A DNA stretch of 64,000 bases from Sporobolomyces roseus (lineage: Eukaryota > Basidiomycota > Microbotryomycetes > Sporidiobolales > Sporidiobolaceae). The notes under the pieces are model-generated. The model was not told the DNA's origin. It made no database searches and saw only the letters and a list, made by a program, of their open reading frames with translations. A program made the position numbers and the translations under genes. Positions 12,251-24,848 of this stretch are shown in pieces. The DNA lies in contig JADILM010000010.1 of the NCBI GenBank assembly GCA_016617785.1, positions 744,001 to 808,000 of the forward strand, read 5' to 3'. The stretch's first letter is position 1. Each line of letters begins with the position of its first letter.

Positions 12251-13336
12251 ATGTCCAGTGCTCCTTCTACTTCGTTCAACCCTCTCAAGATCGCATTGAC
12301 TGCGACTGGTGTCATCGCGGCAGCAACTGTGGGATATGCAGTTTACTTCGATTACAGGCGAAGGAACGATCCCGTGTTCCGTAAGAAGCTACGTGAGTAC
12401 TCTTCCCATCCCTCCTTACTCTCTCTATCGCGTCAGATCTCTCTCAGAGGTCGATAGTGAAAAGTTGGTGGAAATTGTTACTGATGACATTTCTTTCCTC
12501 TTCCCTCTCCTAATCGCTTGAATATGGTGTGGTGCACATGATGTACAGTCAAGGAACACAAGAAGGTAGACAAGAAGGTCAAACATCAACAAGAAGCTGG
12601 AAAGGAACAAATTCAATCAGCTCTCAGGCGTGCTATTCACATCGCCAACGCTGAACCAGGTAGGCATTGCAAAGAACCACATCCATCTCAACAGAACCAG
12701 ATAGCTGATATGTTCTTTCTATACCTTCAGTCCCCGAAACTGCCGAGGGCAAAGAGCAATTCTTCATGGAACAAGTCGCACTCGGTGAACAACTCGCTGC
12801 TCGATGTAAGTGCATCCTTCAACACTCTTTCCTATACATCTCACTGACTTGAGAATGAGTGAGTAGCCCCCGAGTTCTACGTAGCATCCGCTATCTCATT
12901 CTACAAAGCTCTCAAGGTGTACCCTGCCCCTCAAGAATTGATCATGATCTACCAAAAGACGCAACCCCCTGCCGTGTTCGACCTCGTCATGGAGCTCATC
13001 TCTTTGGAAATCAATGAAGCCGCAGCTTCTCGATCCTCCGGTGGTGGTGCAGGACCTCGAAGATCCTCTGACCCAATCCTACAAGAATTAGAGGAAGGCG
13101 AGAAAGGAGAGAACCAGGCAGAGAAACTAGGTGAACAGGAAGAAGAGATTGAAGTGAAGCAATCGGGACCTAGTTCGACGGCTAGTTCGGGAGATGATTC
13201 GAATGCTAGTCCTAGTGGATCGGGTAGCTTCGTCCATGTAGAGACGGATACGAAGGAGGGTGAAGCGGTCAAGGCCGAGATCGGTGTAGATACAACTGTC
13301 AACGTTCAAGACCCTCCTGAGGAACCCCTCGCTTAA
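12251..13336 (+). CDS. TOM20: Mitochondrial import receptor subunit TOM20
   Basis: Presequence receptor of the outer-membrane TOM complex. The chosen start is ATG 12251 (MSSAPSTSFNPLKIAL); an upstream in-frame ATG at 12179 would add a polar leader that the family lacks. A single N-terminal anchor, ALTATGVIAAATVGYAVYFD, is followed by the basic RRRNDPVFRKKL, as is usual. Introns at about 12392-12547, before VPETAEGKEQ, and before SPEFYVAS join cleanly in phase. The cytosolic domain holds FFMEQVALGEQLAAR and FYVASAISFYKALKVYP, the TPR-like receptor groove, then PPAVFDLVMELISLEI. The acidic Ser/Glu-rich C-terminal tail of about 110 residues is longer than in yeast. Confidence 0.95.
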
Positions 13337-13886
13337 ACCAAACGACGAACCTTTATCTCCATTTCACCCATTTCCCTTTTCCTCCGACTCCCTTTGAACG
13401 CTATTCTGTATATACCGCCCCACTCCCTCCTCTCACCCTACTCGTTATCCTGTCTCACTCTCACCTGCCTCGACCAATCTCTTCGGAATCAGTCGTCCTT
13501 CGATCCCTCTCGTTCTTTCATATCACGGACCTTCCCCCTCCTCTCACCCCTGCTAGCCCTTTCGTCCTTTACTCCTCATTCCCCGTACTCAAACGCAATG
13601 CCAATACACTCTTCCCCCTAAACTTGATGTGGACGACTGGCTTAAGTCGATCCGTCTGCGAGAGTGAAGGAAACCGAGCACGATAACGGTTTCGAATGAT
13701 CGAACATTCCGCCGCGTTCTTTTCGTTCTACTTCGCACGAGCAATACAGCAGGAGATTGAGAGAGAGCTGAAATGAAATCGCCTTTTTGACAACAATATT
13801 CTCTAACAAGATGAAAGGCTCTTTTCGCTCTCTACTTCGTTCCCTTCCCTTTTCGCCCTCACATCTATCCCCTTCCCCCATTCCCT
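13337..13886. other. Convergent intergenic region TOM20 / GSH2
   Basis: The 3' flanks of two convergent genes, about 550 bases. It is pyrimidine-rich on the plus strand near 13400-13560. I see no supported gene or structured RNA. Confidence 0.5.
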
Positions 13887-15703
13887 CTACACTAACAATG
13901 GACTATCCAACACTGAGAAACCCACCGCAATCCCTCCTTCATCACTTTCCCTCCCTTTAGTCCTCAACAACCATCCTGCCTCTCTATTAACCCTCACCTC
14001 ACACCCTCTCCCATCCCCTTTCTCTTCAAGCAAACAAACCCCATAAATCCCCAACTCACTAACGACATCCGCTCTCCTTCCTTCCCCTTCTCCAGCTTTC
14101 ACCAACACCTGAGTTTGTCCCTCGGGAGGTTGAATCAATTCCATCAAAATATAACCTTCCTTCCCTTTCGGTTCTCCTTCTTTCCTTCCTTTATCCTCCT
14201 CCGAGAGTTGTGAGAGGAATGAGGGAATATCATTTCGATAAATATTATTCCCACCTCCTTCTCTCTGAGGTTTCAAAACAAACCTCTCACTCTCCTCCCT
14301 CGCCAATCTCAACCCTTCTTCACCATCACTCATTCCCCATAATCCAACCCAACTCTTCGTCATCTCATCCCTCTCCTTCGAAGAATCTACAAACCTAGCC
14401 AATTCTCGAGGAGTGGATAAAACTTGTTGAACTTTTTTAGCTCCTGATAATTGCATCGCCACACTCGGACATTTAATTGCTTTTGATCTTTCGATAAGTA
14501 ATCGAGTTTCCCATTCTTTTGGGGTATAGTAATCGGTTGGAGAATAGGCGGTTCGATAATAGACTAAAGAGATCTCGAGGGGTTTGATTGAGGAGTTGGT
14601 TGAGGTGGGGAATGGGGTTGTAGGAGTGTAGAGGAGTTTGTGGGAGGTTGAGAGGGAGAGTGAGGTTCGGAGGGATGAGAATGGGATTCGAAGGAGTTTG
14701 ATTTTGTGTCTGATTAAGTGAATACGATGGGTGTTAGCTTATGAGGAAAGAGAAAGGGAGAGGACAGAGGAAAAGAGAGAGGTATAATTTACTCTTGTAC
14801 GACTTGCCATTCGATTAGACGTTGATCGAATGCGTTGCGCTCGTTATCTTGGATAATCATAAGAATTACTTTTTCTCGTTCTTCTTCTGATTCTGAGGAG
14901 GAGGATTGAGGGAGTTTCGATTCTTGTTGGGAGAGGTAGGCGTTGTGAGCGTCTACCAGACCTAGGGAGAGAGACTCGAGTGCGTTGTTGAGGGGTAGGG
15001 AAGAGGGTTTGAGTAGAGGGTTGGAAGGATAATGGCCGGATTCGAGGAGATACCTACAACTCATTTCACTCTCGTTAGTCACGAGCTAGTAAAAGGAAGG
15101 AAGGAGATGACGTACCTATGCATTTCTCCTACTCTAGTAGATAGTGCGCCGAACGAAGAAGAGATGGTATTGAATTCTACTTGTTTCAATCCCCATTCCT
15201 CTTTCTCTGCTTCTTTCCCATTCTCTCCTCTAGGTGCATGAATCAGATAATCACTTCTAAACAATCCCAAACTCAGTGGCTGTCCATCATCAGATCAGCT
15301 CTCTCTCTCTCGCAAAGAAATGGCGTGCGAAGCTTCTTCTTGAAAGTGAACGTACTTGTTTGATTCCCTCTTTTTTAACAGTCTTCCAAATCTCGTACAA
15401 TTTCCCTTGAAACTCGTCTACTCTCGCAACGTTTCCTCCTACTACTCGTTCGAGGAATTGATCGTCTGTTGTTATTCTCGCGTATAATTCGTTGTAGCGT
15501 GTTTGGAGTGAGAGAGCTTTTGAGAATAGGTGGGAAGGGAAAGGGGTCGGGTAGAGAGAGTAAGGGGCGTGGATTGATTGAGTGTTGGAGTTGTCGAGAG
15601 GTCGGAGGATGAGACCGTTTGATAATGAGTAATCAGATGCGAGCGCTAGTAAAGAGGCTTCATGTTCTGACGAGATGGTTGGTGGATAGTCTGAGGAAGC
15701 CAT
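13887..15703 (-). CDS. GSH2: Glutathione synthetase (eukaryotic type)
   Basis: Joins gamma-glutamylcysteine and glycine with ATP to make glutathione in the cytosol. The start is MASSDYPPTISSEHEASLLA. The N-terminal substrate domain contains APYSLYPTPFPSHLF and YNELYARITTD. After introns come GLFRSDYLIHAP, QVEFNTISSSFGALSTRVGE (the expected glutamylcysteine-binding segment) and ILMIIQDNERNAFDQRLIEW. The C-terminal ATP-grasp part contains FVLKPQREGGGNNIY, YILMELIQPP, VVSELGIYGVCL and GGIAVGFSVLDSPLLV. The glycine-rich GGGNN loop and the SELGIYG motif are diagnostic. Three or four short introns are needed. It is convergent with TOM20 and divergent from the epsin gene across about 140 bases. Confidence 0.96.
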
Positions 15704-15842
15704 TGAGAGAGAACTGGACCGAAGCGAGTTAGGAGTGAGAGGTAAAGAGGAAAGAAGCGGTTTCCTTCAACTCCGAAAGATTGTCAGCCTCTCCCTTGTT
15801 TCACTCCATCCACTTCAAACCCACTCAGAACACTCTTCAAGA
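15704..15842. promoter_or_regulatory. Short divergent promoter region GSH2 / epsin
   Basis: Only 139 bases separate the two start codons, so the promoters must be compact or overlapping. No clear motif was recognised. Confidence 0.45.
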
Positions 15843-17902
15843 ATGGATTGGTTAGCTGATCGAGTAGATTCATTGGCCAAACAAGCTTCAGTACGCCTAC
15901 TTTCTCCCTCTTGATCACTCTCTCAGAAACGTGTTCTCTCTCTCTCTCATACTCCCCTCTCAACTGACTCACTCGCATTATGATCGAGTATAGGAGTTGA
16001 CTATGTATGATGTAAAATCTGCAGTCAACAAAGCCAAAGCCTACGCTTTGAACTTGACAGAGTATGAACAGAAAGTTAGGGAAGCTACGAATGATGATCC
16101 TTGGTACCCTAACTTTCTTACTTAATCAGACCTTCGACGAGGAGACTGATATCGGTCGAGTCGCGAATACAGGGGTGCGAGTTCAACATTGATGCAGGAT
16201 ATCGCTAAAGGGTAAACTTCTCATTCTCTCTCCTAAGCCCTCTCACGAAGCTCCTCACTGACTCTCTCACTTCTCGCCTGTCGATAGAACCTTTGATTTG
16301 TACGTTCGATCGAACCTCGTAGTTCCTATCTACCCGAAGGTACTGACTATGCGTTTCCAAACGTTCCTACAGCCAATTATTCAATGAAATCATGCCTACG
16401 ATCTACTCTCGTTTCACCGAGAAAGAAGCTAGACAATGGAGACAAATCTATAAAGGACTCGTCCTCCTCGAGTTCGTCTCCATCTCTCATTCTCCTCATC
16501 TCCTTCCACACTCGCTGATGTGGGAAAGTTGGCTGATGAAACAGATATTTGGTCAAGAATGGGTCTGAACGAGTTATAGATGATGCGAGGAGTCATTTGA
16601 GTTTGATCAAAGTGTTGAGGAACTTTCATTACATTGATGAGAATGGAAAGGATCAAGGAATTAACGGTTCGTCTCCCTCTCCCTCTCCTCCTCCCCATTT
16701 GAAAACTCCATACTGACGAAAAGAGATTGTTGTAGTTCGCAACCGAGCGAAAGAATTGGGAGAGTTGTTGAGTGATTTAGATCGAGTTAGACAGGAGAGG
16801 AGGAAAGCTAAACAGAACCGAAACAAGTATACGGGAGTTGGCAACGACGGGATGGGAGGCGGTGCGAGTTTCCAAACGAGTTCGGGAAGTAGGTATGGTG
16901 GGTTCGGAAGTGATTCATTCAATGGTGGTCAAGATAATTATGGTGGTGGTGCGGTTTTGAAGTTTCTTTCGTACTCCAACTCAACTAGCGCTGACGTACG
17001 AAAGATCCTCTCGCACAGGTTCCTCGTCAGGTGGTGGAGGGTTCAGTGATTCCCGATCTCCCAACGCACAAGATTTCGAAGAATACGATGCAGGAGAAGA
17101 CGATGATCATTCTTCTTCCCAACCTCCTCGCACCACCTCGCACTCCTCTCAGCAACCCTCTCGCCAAACTTCGACTTCATCCCGTTCCAAACCTACTCCA
17201 AAAGCACCCGAACCCGCTCGAGCAGTCCCTCAACAACAACCAAAACAAGAAGTCAACTTATTCGATTTCGACGATGATGAACCCCTAGGAGGTGGTGGAT
17301 CGACTCCCGCTCCTCCTCCGAAACCAAGTGCGAATCTATTTGCGAGTGCACCTGTTGTACAAGCGGCAAATAGTCTAGGAGCTCAAGATGATGATTTCGA
17401 TGATTTCCAATCAGCTATTCCATCTCCCCCTCCTGTCCAACCCTCTCAACCTCCTCAAGCTAAACAAAATGTCTTTACAATGCTTCAACCCTCCTCTTCG
17501 TCTTCGTCTTCCTCTACAGCACCTCCCAATTACTCTTCATCAGTTTCTCGCCCAGCCATGAACTCTTACAATTCTCTAACTCCCTCTGTATCCTCTCCCG
17601 CCAGATCTCCCGCCCCTCCATCTTCCACCACATCCCAAAAGTCAGGAGGTGGAGATTTCTCTGATCTCTTTTCAACTTTCTCCTCAACTCCATCCTCCTC
17701 AGGAATGGGAGGTCAAGGGGGAGGTGGACAAGGTGGAGGTGGAGGTGCACAGAAATTGAGTATGGCGGAAATCGCGCAAAAAAAGAGACAGGATCAATTG
17801 TTTGCTTCTTCTTCATCTGCACCAAAATCAACGAATAATGGGTTTGGGGCAAGCGGGAATGGGGGAGGAGGAACGGGAGATGGGTGTGATAGTTTATTGT
17901 AA
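15843..17902 (+). CDS. ENT3: ENTH-domain epsin, ENT3/epsinR-like
   Basis: Clathrin adaptor, probably for Golgi-endosome traffic. The start ATG is at 15843 (MDWLADRVDSLAKQAS). The ENTH domain is built from small exons: MYDVKSAVNKAKAYALNLTE, NDDPW/GASSTLMQDIAKG, QLFNEIMPTIYSRFTEKEARQ, WRQIYKGLVLLEYLVKNGSE and LIKVLRNFHYIDENGKDQGI. A 67-nt intron (donor GTGCGG) lies in the Gly-rich linker near 16952-17020. The C-terminal half is disordered and Ser/Pro-rich, with acidic DFDDDEPL and DDDFDDFQ motifs, the type that binds gamma-adaptin ear/GGA domains. I see no clear NPF or ubiquitin-interacting motif. This favours the ENT3/epsinR class over the endocytic ENT1/2 class. Confidence 0.9.
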
Positions 17903-18312
17903 AGCGAGTTTTGATCGTGACGGGCCGGAGTTCTAGTAGGCGAGGGAGAATAATCGAGGGTCGAAAGGAAGAGTTTGGGATCCAACGTACAGTTCTCAAG
18001 TTCTCCTTATCGTTCGTCACTTTTATCAGAACTTTTCTCTCGAGGATGCGCTCAATTCTCTCTTGCTTACATTCAATTCTTCTGCGATTTGCCGTCGACT
18101 TTTCTTTCGCTCTCTGTTTTTTCTTCTTTGTGTCCAGTCACTTCTTGTTCGTATCTTCAGTTTTCTTCGATCGACCTTCGTTGCATTAGCAGTACTCTTT
18201 TCTCCTTTGCATTTGTCTGCGCCTCTCTTGACAGAGAACCCCCAGAATCTCGTCGGTTAAGCTTTCTATCGATTATTTCTCTATATTTCTATCGCCCAAT
18301 CTCGCTCAATTT
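17903..18312. other. Convergent intergenic region epsin / HCS1
   Basis: About 410 bases of 3' flanks, very T/C-rich on the plus strand (18030-18270). Open frames there are low-complexity Ser/Leu/Phe and have no support. Confidence 0.5.
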
Positions 18313-21143
18313 CTACGAGTCCTCCGGCGTCCTCACATACGCGTTAACTTCCAACCAATCCATCCATTCCTTGACGAACCTAGCACCCGTCATCTTCTCC
18401 TCACTTTCCTCTTCGTCTTCGCCCTCCTCCTCATCTTTTGCTTGAACTTTCCCATTCTTCCCCTTCTCCTTCCCCTTCTTCTTTGTATTCGCTTCACCTC
18501 CTTTCCTGAGAGTCTCTGAATCACCCACGACAACGAGCTGTCTCCTAGCTCTAGTCATCGCTACATTTAACCGTCTCATCTCTTTCAGGAATCCAATCTC
18601 ACCCTGCCAAAATACCTCACTTTCAGCTCATTCAGCTCACCTGACGAAAAATGCTAGTGAGTAGTGAAAAAAAAAAGGAACGCACAGATTCGTTTGATCG
18701 CACGAGGGAAATGATGATCACATCATTCTCTCTTCCCTGGTTTGAATCGATTGATCCAACTTCGATGGACGGGTAGAGAGGGTGGATGAGGGAGGAGAGG
18801 AGGAGGACTTGGGAGGAGTAAGGAGAGATGATCGAAATTGATGAGGGAGGGATTTTGGATTGAATCTGAATTCGAGAAAGGGAGGGGTTAGTTGGAAGCG
18901 AGAGGGGGGAAAGGACGGGGGGTCACGAACGAGGAATTTGATATAGTTTAGAACGATCCTGTTAGGTGAAAGTACTCAGCTTCAGCAATGGAGAGAGAGC
19001 AGCTGACTGAGAGAAAGCTTTGAGGACCTACTCGGCTTCGTTCTCGTTTGATTTCGATTCTGATCCATAACCACTCCCTTCTTCGGCGCTTCGTTCATAC
19101 ATCGCCAACCCAGCAGCTTTGAATGAACGACTAACTCAAATCAGCGTCGTTCCCTACCTGACGGATTGAGGGGGTCGAAACGACTCACTATCGAAAAACA
19201 CGACTTGTTCATTCAAATCCTCCTCATCCTCCCCTTCTTGTCCCTCCAACAGACCCCCCAATTTCCTCTCCCTCACATTCTCACTAGGTATCAGTTCACT
19301 CCGATATAAAGTCTTTGAAGGGAATTCGTTGATCTTGTCATTGAATCTATATTGAACTTTCAACATTTTCCTCAATTTCTCGCCGTGTAACCGGAGGAGT
19401 CGGGAAAAGAGAGTCGTTTCGAGTGTTCGAGAGAGCCGGAGAGGGGTTGGAGAAGAGGAGGATGAGAGGGCAGAAGAAGAAGAGGTGGAAGGGGAAACGG
19501 ATTTTAGTGTTGGGGGTAGTTGGAGATGATCGCCTGCCTAGAATTCGAGAAAGAGAAGTACCTATCAGCTATCCTCTCGAGTCGAGAGATGAAGAGGCGA
19601 AGATTGGGGAAGAGAGAGAATGAAGCTGAGCTTACGAGGATCAATTTCTTCCCTCTCATGATTGGAATCCAACAAGCAGGTTCAGTAGCTTGTGCGGCTG
19701 TAAATGGTAAGGAAGAGCAACATCAGCTTCGCGTTCCTTCTGGATACTGACAACCTACCTTCATCGATAATAACTACATCGAATTCCTCTTCTCTGTCCA
19801 ACACTTTCCCTCCCGCACCATGCGTAGTTCCCAATACAACCATCTTGCCCCCTAATACTTCTTTCTCGACCCCTCCCAACCTCTTCCTCATATCCTTCCT
19901 CAACTCCCTCACTTCGTCCCATTTCTTCTTCCTCTCACTCCCTCTCAACCGAGTCTTCTTATCCCTGTTATTCAACTCCTGGTTCAATGTGAGGAGGTCA
20001 GATTTGATATCTTCTACGAGGGACGATGCGTCGGTGAGGGAGGATTGAGAGTCTAGCGTGTGAGAAGTGAGGGAGGAAAGAATTCGCGCGGGATGACCTA
20101 GACGCGTTAGAGGGATTGGAGGGATCGGAGAAGTGGCGGAGGGGCAGAGTTGAGAGAGTCGTAGGAGAATGTTGTCTACTGAGAGGTTGGACGCTCCGCA
20201 TACTAGGACTCGCAGTTGTTGGTTCAGAACTAATTGTCGGATCAATTCGACGAGCGTTTGGGTTTTACCTGTACGACTCTCTCTTTTGTTACATAAGCTA
20301 GAGGAAAATGTAAGAGGAAATCGAGGCGTACCAGTTCCAGGTGGACCCCAAATCATAGCGACCTCGTTTGACCGCAAACCAAATTCTACCGCTTCTCTTT
20401 GACTCTCATTCAGCCCTTCATCGAACCACTTCAAATTCTCTTGTTTCAATCCCTGATCTTCGTTGTTCAATGTCGGATCCGATAATCCCAACAAGACTGA
20501 TAGTAGAGGAGAAGGAGCCGATTCTCCTCCGCAAGCTTCAAACGAACGAATCGCTTTCCTCAAGAAAAAGATCTGTCTTGTAAAAGTCGAAGGGTTCGCT
20601 ACTTTGAGACTACGAACATCTACTCATTATCAGCTTTGCTTACCTAACCGCGCCGCTGAGAGAGAGCAGATGGACGTACATATTTACTTTCTCACCCCAT
20701 TCCATCTCACCCTCCTCGTCTTTCCCTTCCCCCTTTTCATCCAAAACCAATACAATCCTCTCATTCCCGACTTTATACACAACAGCATCTATTCCCTCTT
20801 CTTTCTCTTTCTCCTTTCCTTTTAACCCTTTCTTTCCTCCCGTTCCCGCTCCCGCTCCCTGAATCCTAGCTAAATCCCCAACCCTGAAATCATGAGGACC
20901 AAACTTCGAATCTAAATGCCACGCATTAGATCTCGTGAGTTCAACTAGAGTTTTCCCTCCCAATCCAACTGAGAACGAGGGGGAGAGGTTGACGAGTGCT
21001 AGTCCTGAACGTTGGAGGAGAGAGAGAGGGGAGGAGGATAGGAGGAGAGAGGATTCGGATTCTTCAGAGGTGAGTTCGAGTTCTACTAGGGTTATCAGGT
21101 GCGAGAGGAATGAGATGGGAGATGTAGATGAGGAGAGAACCAT
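18313..21143 (-). CDS. HCS1: Superfamily 1 DNA/RNA helicase, SMUBP-2/Hcs1 type
   Basis: UPF1-like 5'-3' helicase. The start is [23 protein letters not shown]. The N-terminal beta-barrel region contains [20 protein letters not shown] and FRVGDLARI. Motif I is [19 protein letters not shown], split by an intron at 20269-20331 between GTG and KTQT. Motif Ia is [11 protein letters not shown]. Motif II is DVVIIDEATEP, across another intron. Motif III is LAGDPLQLPPT, followed by [20 protein letters not shown] (motif IV region). Motif VI lies near the C-terminus as [19 protein letters not shown]. The very C-terminal part is Lys/Glu-rich, then [20 protein letters not shown]. The human homologue also has R3H and zinc-finger domains, which I do not see here; the short form matches yeast Hcs1. 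Confidence 0.92.
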
Positions 21144-21482
21144 CGAGAGGAGTTACTACGAGGCTGGGGATCTTAGCCGAGGTGTTAGTCTCGAGTCTGG
21201 AGGAGGTATTCGAGGCGTTTGAAGCGGAAGAGTCAAGAGTCGAAGTGTGAGGATGAACAAAGAAAGGCTTTCGATGATTTCATTCAAGTTCATTTTTTTG
21301 AAAACTTGCTATCGTTTCGAGGTCCAAGACATCTCTCGGCGTTGACAACACTCTCCATTCGATAGACCCACGAGATTGTACATTTCTCATGCGAAATAAA
21401 GTAAATCCAACGTTAATCCCGCCTTTCCTCTGCTCTCATCCCCTTTCATCCTCCTCTCGATTCCTCACTCCGTCTGCCACAG
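21144..21482. other. Gap between HCS1 and UBC1
   Basis: 5' flank of HCS1 and 3' flank of UBC1 (both minus strand), about 340 bases. No gene or motif is supported. Confidence 0.45.
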
Positions 21483-23070
21483 TTACAATTCGTCTTCTCC
21501 TCCAACTAACGCACCAACGACTCCCTCGACCCCAACTTTCTCTCTATTCCCCCTCCTATAATCCAATTTCCTCAACACTCTCACAATCCGTTCAGGTTCA
21601 AATCCCATCTCCATGAACCTATTACACCACACTCATTACTCTCAGCATCAATTCCCTTCCTCTGTCGTGAGGATGGTCAAAGAGAGAGAAGGAAACGTAC
21701 TTTTCAACATCCTTCCAATCGATCTCATTCTTCTCCGCTTCCCTCTTCACCGTACTCAGTGGATCAATCACTTCCAAAATTCCATCCGAACTTTCCGCTT
21801 GCCTCAATTTGGGACGTTTCGAGGGGTTTTGTTCAGGTGATAAAGAAGATGAAGGTTCGTCGTTGGAAGAAGAAGGTGATTTCGGGGGTGCTGCATAGAC
21901 CTACGAAATCAGGGGAAGAGACATCGTGATTAGTGCAAAGTATGGAGATGCGAGAAGTGTGGGAGGGAGAGAAAGAGAGAGGGAAGGAGAGAGAGAAGAG
22001 AGAAAAACTTTACTTCAGTCCAGAATTTTGCCGTTTCTTCAAAACCTTTTCGATCCGTCAAGTAATGTTTCGCCTGGAAACAAGAGGGACTGAAGGGTCA
22101 GTTTGAGGTCGGAGAGGAGGGTGAGGGGAGATAGGAGGAGAGAGTGGAACGGGCGATGAAGTGGAGAGAGAGGAGATGGGAAGGGTAAAGAGAGGTAAGG
22201 GACGAACAACTTGTGCATCTTGTGGATCATTTGGTTCAGGTGTAGATAACAGACTTTGCCTGTATGTCTTACGATCTGTCCTCAGCTCGGTATCAAGTAC
22301 GGAGCTGAGAAGATTGAGCGAGAGACGTACAGTGAAACTAGACATGTCCGTAAAGTGAAAACGCTGCAACAGCATCGAATCAGACGAAGTCGTCAGTATC
22401 GATCGACCACCCTCGGGTAGGAGTTTTACAGCGAGAATGTGAAGAAGAGGAATGAGAGGGGTGAACGGGAGAAAGCGATGGACTTACGGAGACCAAGAAG
22501 TAGCAGTCAATATATCCAAACATATGTACCCACTCGCCGAACTAATATCTGTCAATTTCCATCCGAGGCTCTGACTGATGAGCGCTGTTTCGCCGACTTC
22601 TAAGTAAGAGCGAGAGAGAAACTGACTTGGATGATAAACCTACAATCACTTTCCCCATTTCACACCTCGTCAGCTCCTTCCATCCCTTCACAGGAAAAGA
22701 TCTCGCGTGCTTACCTTTGTGATGAACTTCATTTTCAATGGTTCGAAAGGATACCTCTCCGGTGCAACTACATCGATTTTAAACCAACCTCCTTCATAAC
22801 TCGTACCTTATCCTCTTTTTCACTCACATCAGCTCTCTCTCTCTCTCCTTATGAGGAGAGGGGTGCTTACCCGTAGGACCAGCGAATTCACCAATGAAAT
22901 GATCAATCTTTGAATCTACTTGCGAAACTTTGACTGAATTCTATAACAGCACCCGTGAGAGGAAAAGTCAGTGAGAAACGTGAGGGGGAGACAGAGGGAG
23001 GGATAAGTACATCTTTGTGACATTCTTGTAGTTCTCTAGCTAAGCGTTTCGAGCGTGCTGGACCTGACAT
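21483..23070 (-). CDS. UBC1: Ubiquitin-conjugating enzyme E2 with C-terminal UBA domain (UBC1/UBE2K)
   Basis: Class II E2 that extends K48 chains. The start ATG is at 23068-23070 (MSGPARSKRLARELQECHKD). Small exons give TSYEGGWFKIDVVAPERYPF, EPLKMKFITKVYHPNISS and ASGYICLDILTASWSP, in which the Cys of YICLDIL is catalytic. Next come VFTLRTCLVSLQSLLSTPEP and NDPQDAQVAKHYLTDRKGFE. A Ser/Pro-rich linker leads to a UBA domain with MGFEPERIVRVLRKLDYRRG and ending VGALVGGEDEL, with the stop at 21483-21485. Linker length and E2-plus-UBA order match yeast Ubc1 and human UBE2K. At least seven introns are present, all in phase in the parts I rebuilt. Confidence 0.95.
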
Positions 23071-23302
23071 TTGAATCAAACTTGAGGGAGCCGAGAAGTG
23101 GGAGGGAAATCGATGAGGGAGAGTAGCTCGAGCTGTGCGAGTCAATGGGCTGAAGTAGAACTAGCCTGAGTACACCTTGAGTGTAGCTTTGAGTAGTCTG
23201 AGTGTTGCAATGAAGAGTAGAAGCTAGAACAAGATCAAGTGTTCGAAATTCATTCGCTCATCGCTCTCCATCCCTTGCCATTCACACACCAAATCAGAAG
23301 CA
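23071..23302. promoter_or_regulatory. Divergent promoter region UBC1 / TRP4
   Basis: 232 bases between divergent starts. There are repeated TGAGT-type words near 23160-23210 (for example CTGAGTAC and TTGAGTGTAGC). TGAGT is part of the GCN4/CPC1-type amino-acid control site TGASTCA, but no full palindrome is present, so control of TRP4 by it is only a guess. Confidence 0.35.
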
Positions 23303-24707
23303 ATGCAATCAGCACGTTCAGGTACTTCAAATCACGATCCATCCGTAACTTCGATGATTGGGTACGCTCCCTTTCCTCTCTCTCCCTCTCTTCTCACTTT
23401 CTGACTCTTCCTCTCTCTCTCTCTCTCTCTCCCTTCTAGCGGTGGTACACCTCCTACAACAGGTTCCTCTACCCCGACTACCACTTCTCCTTACTCCCCC
23501 TCCTCCTTCGCCCCTCTCCTAAAGAAACTAGTCCTCACTCCCTCCTCCTTCTCACTCAAAGACTGTCAAATCGCATTCCAACACCTCGCCCTCCCAACCG
23601 GTGCAGATCCATCTCAAATAGGCGCATTCCTCAGTGCATTGAGATTGACAGGGTTGGATGGGAAACCCGAGATTGTAGCGACTTGTGCGGGGGTCATGAG
23701 GGAACATGCTTTGAGTTTGAAGATTCAGGAGGGAGAGGCGTTGGGTCCAGTCTGTGATATTGTTGGAACTGGTGGGGATGGTCATAATACTTTCAATGTT
23801 TCTACTACTGCTGGAATCGTCGCGAGTGGTGCAGGTGCAAGAGTTTTCAAAGTACGTCGCTCTTACTCTTACTCTCTACATTCGGACTTGCAACTGAAAG
23901 AAAGGATTTGTATAGCATGGAAACAAAGCGGCGACTTCATCTTCCGGTTCAGCAGATATTCTCCTTTCCCTAGAATGCCCCGTAACGACTCTACCACCTT
24001 CCTCGATCTCTTCCCTCTCCAGAACCTCTTCATTCCTATTCCTCTTCGCCCCCCTCTATCACCCAGCAATGGTCCACCTCGCACCCATACGGAAACTCCT
24101 CGCTTTCCCGACAGTCTTTAATGCGTTAGGACCTTTGATCAATCCGATTAATCCAAAGAGATTGATTGTTGGAGTTCATTCAGAATATCTGGGACCGGTG
24201 TTTGCAGAGGCGTTGAGATTGGGAGGTGTAGAGAAAGCTTGGGTCGTATGTGGGAAAGAAGGATTGGATGAGATTAGTATTGCGGGTGAAACGGATGTAC
24301 GCCCTCCCTTTTCTCTTTCTACCTTTTGCACTCGAGAACTCACGAGATCTCGCTGTCTCTAGGTTTGGGAAGTAACCCCAACCAACATTCGACGATTCAT
24401 TGTATCCCCCTCTACTTTCGGATTAGAATCCCATCCCCTCTCCTCAGTAACCGGTGGTTCACCCTCCGAGAACTCCGAACTTCTAATCTCCTTACTCTCG
24501 AACAAGCTCCCCACCTCTGATCCAGTCGAGAATTTCGTAGTCTTGAATGCGGCAGCCCTGTTATTGGTGAGTGGAGTGGTAGGGAGTGAGAAAGAGGGAG
24601 TGGAAGCTGCTAGGAAGAGTATCAGGGAAGGAGGAGCTATGAGGAGTTTAGAAGAGTTTAGGAGAGTGAGTCAAAAAGCTGTGTTGGAAATGGAGTTGAA
24701 ACAATAG
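23303..24707 (+). CDS. TRP4: Anthranilate phosphoribosyltransferase
   Basis: Second step of tryptophan synthesis: transfers phosphoribose from PRPP to anthranilate. The start ATG is at 23303. A short first exon ([13 protein letters not shown]...MIG) is followed by a T/C-rich intron with a long CTCTCT run. The N-terminal helical domain has [17 protein letters not shown] and [19 protein letters not shown]. The PRPP loop is [20 protein letters not shown]. After an intron comes [20 protein letters not shown], the anthranilate/PRPP segment, then [20 protein letters not shown] and the regular C-terminal lobe. The last exon ends LEMELKQ. It is a stand-alone enzyme, as in other fungi. All key residues seem intact. 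Confidence 0.96.
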
Positions 24708-24848
24708 AGACGTGAATGTCGAGCTATAGAAATTTATCGGAATTTAGAAAAGCTCATGTGCTCGCTGATCTAACTTGTTTAACTCGACGAACTCTGAACG
24801 AGAGAGAGAGAGAATGATTTCTCGTTGATTCCGACATCTCTGTGCATT

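Noticed and set aside
21590..21620. GGTTCAAATCC, like a tRNA T-loop
   Set aside because: It encodes GFEPER of the UBC1 UBA domain on the other strand, and no tRNA fold was found.
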